This document shows positions 63,704 to 64,000 of a stretch of 64,000 nucleotides of DNA, in pieces. Below the pieces are notes generated by a model. The model ran no database searches, was not told the DNA's origin, and was given only the letters and a program-made list of their open reading frames with translations. Within the stretch, counting starts at the first letter, position 1; each line of letters opens with the position of its first letter. Made by a program: the position numbers and the translations under genes. Origin of the DNA: an uncultured Flavobacteriaceae bacterium (GTDB taxonomy: Bacteria; Bacteroidota; Bacteroidia; Flavobacteriales; Flavobacteriaceae); assembly GCA_947500575.1 (NCBI GenBank), contig CANMSI010000003.1, forward strand, positions 186,001 to 250,000, in the 5' to 3' direction.

Positions 63704-64000
63704 ATGAAGAAGTATTTCAACTTATTTGATTTTTCTCAAAAAGTAAATTATAAAACAGAAATCTTATCAGGACTTACTGTTGCTTTGGCTTTAGTACCAG
63801 AAGCTATTGCATTCGCCTTAATTCCAGGATTTTCACCCTTAACGGGTTTATATGCAGCCTTTGTACTAGCTTTAATAACTGCTATTTTTGGAGGCAGACC
63901 AGGAATGATTTCGGGAGCTACTGGAGCGGTCGCGGTTGTTTTTATTGGACTAATTCTTGAATTAAAAAATCATTTTCCGGGAATAGAGCCAGTAACAATT
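63704..64000 (+). CDS. SulP family transporter, partial (N-terminus)
   Basis: 99 residues visible from the ATG at 63704; the rest lies beyond the right edge. [19 protein letters not shown] then [59 protein letters not shown]: the standard SulP first repeat. This sequence is closer to the conventional sulfate-permease group (VPEAIAFA) than to the two SulP genes at 13.5-17.7 kb. Confidence 0.88.
   Translation, partial: MKKYFNLFDFSQKVNYKTEILSGLTVALALVPEAIAFALIPGFSPLTGLYAAFVLALITAIFGGRPGMISGATGAVAVVFIGLILELKNHFPGIEPVTI

Overview
The window looks like ordinary chromosome from a low-GC member of the Bacteroidota, most likely a marine Flavobacteriaceae. Reasons: a purN/acpP/fabF/rnc/IPExxxVDY/pyk housekeeping block, a complete Bat (moxR-DUF58-VWA-TPR) operon, many short lipoproteins, few purine-rich ribosome binding sites, and several promoter candidates of the Bacteroidota TTTG-N19/20-TAnnTTTG type. 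I saw no insertion sequence, prophage, CRISPR array, rRNA or tRNA.

Layout. 1-6.1 kb: a PfkB kinase (cut by the left edge), RNase HI and purN on the minus strand, then acpP, fabF, rnc, an IPExxxVDY protein and pyk on the plus strand. 6.1-9.9 kb: a LOV-like PAS protein without the photoactive cysteine, then an AraC regulator, a His/Cys-rich micro-ORF, an AhpD-like protein and a cupredoxin-like secreted protein. 9.9-13.5 kb: dinB, a CYTH protein, a YCII-like lipoprotein, an unknown gene and pheS. 13.5-17.8 kb: two SulP anion transporters flanking a beta-carbonic anhydrase. 18-27.4 kb: the Bat operon. 27.5-31.4 kb: aldo/keto reductase, SDR, AlbA_2 (Schlafen-type) protein and a PfkB kinase. 31.4-35.6 kb: SPFH-GYF protein, double zinc-ribbon membrane protein, metallophosphoesterase and acyl-ACP desaturase, probably one operon ending in a strong terminator. 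35.6-42 kb: HhH and OmpA-type envelope proteins, two lipoproteins (one with a collagen-like stretch), an ALDH7-type dehydrogenase, DUF1304, 3-hydroxyanthranilate dioxygenase and a CAP lipoprotein. 42-53 kb: a giant alpha-2-macroglobulin lipoprotein, several small genes and pbpC. 53-57.5 kb: glpK, glpD and a convergent gpsA. 57.6-63.6 kb: a duplicated-domain lipoprotein, then an AraC regulator divergent from a PhyH dioxygenase, SSS symporter, SDR and Dabb lipoprotein. The right edge cuts a third SulP transporter.

The stretches most worth a second look are (i) the SPFH/zinc-ribbon/phosphatase/desaturase operon, which resembles the Bacillus YdjI/YdjG membrane-stress pair linked here to lipid desaturation; (ii) the AraC-controlled PhyH/SSS/SDR/Dabb locus, with two identical 10-bp sites exactly 21 bp apart in its divergent promoter; and (iii) the AraC/micro-ORF/AhpD/cupredoxin cassette. 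All functional statements come from reading motifs by eye; no database search was run.
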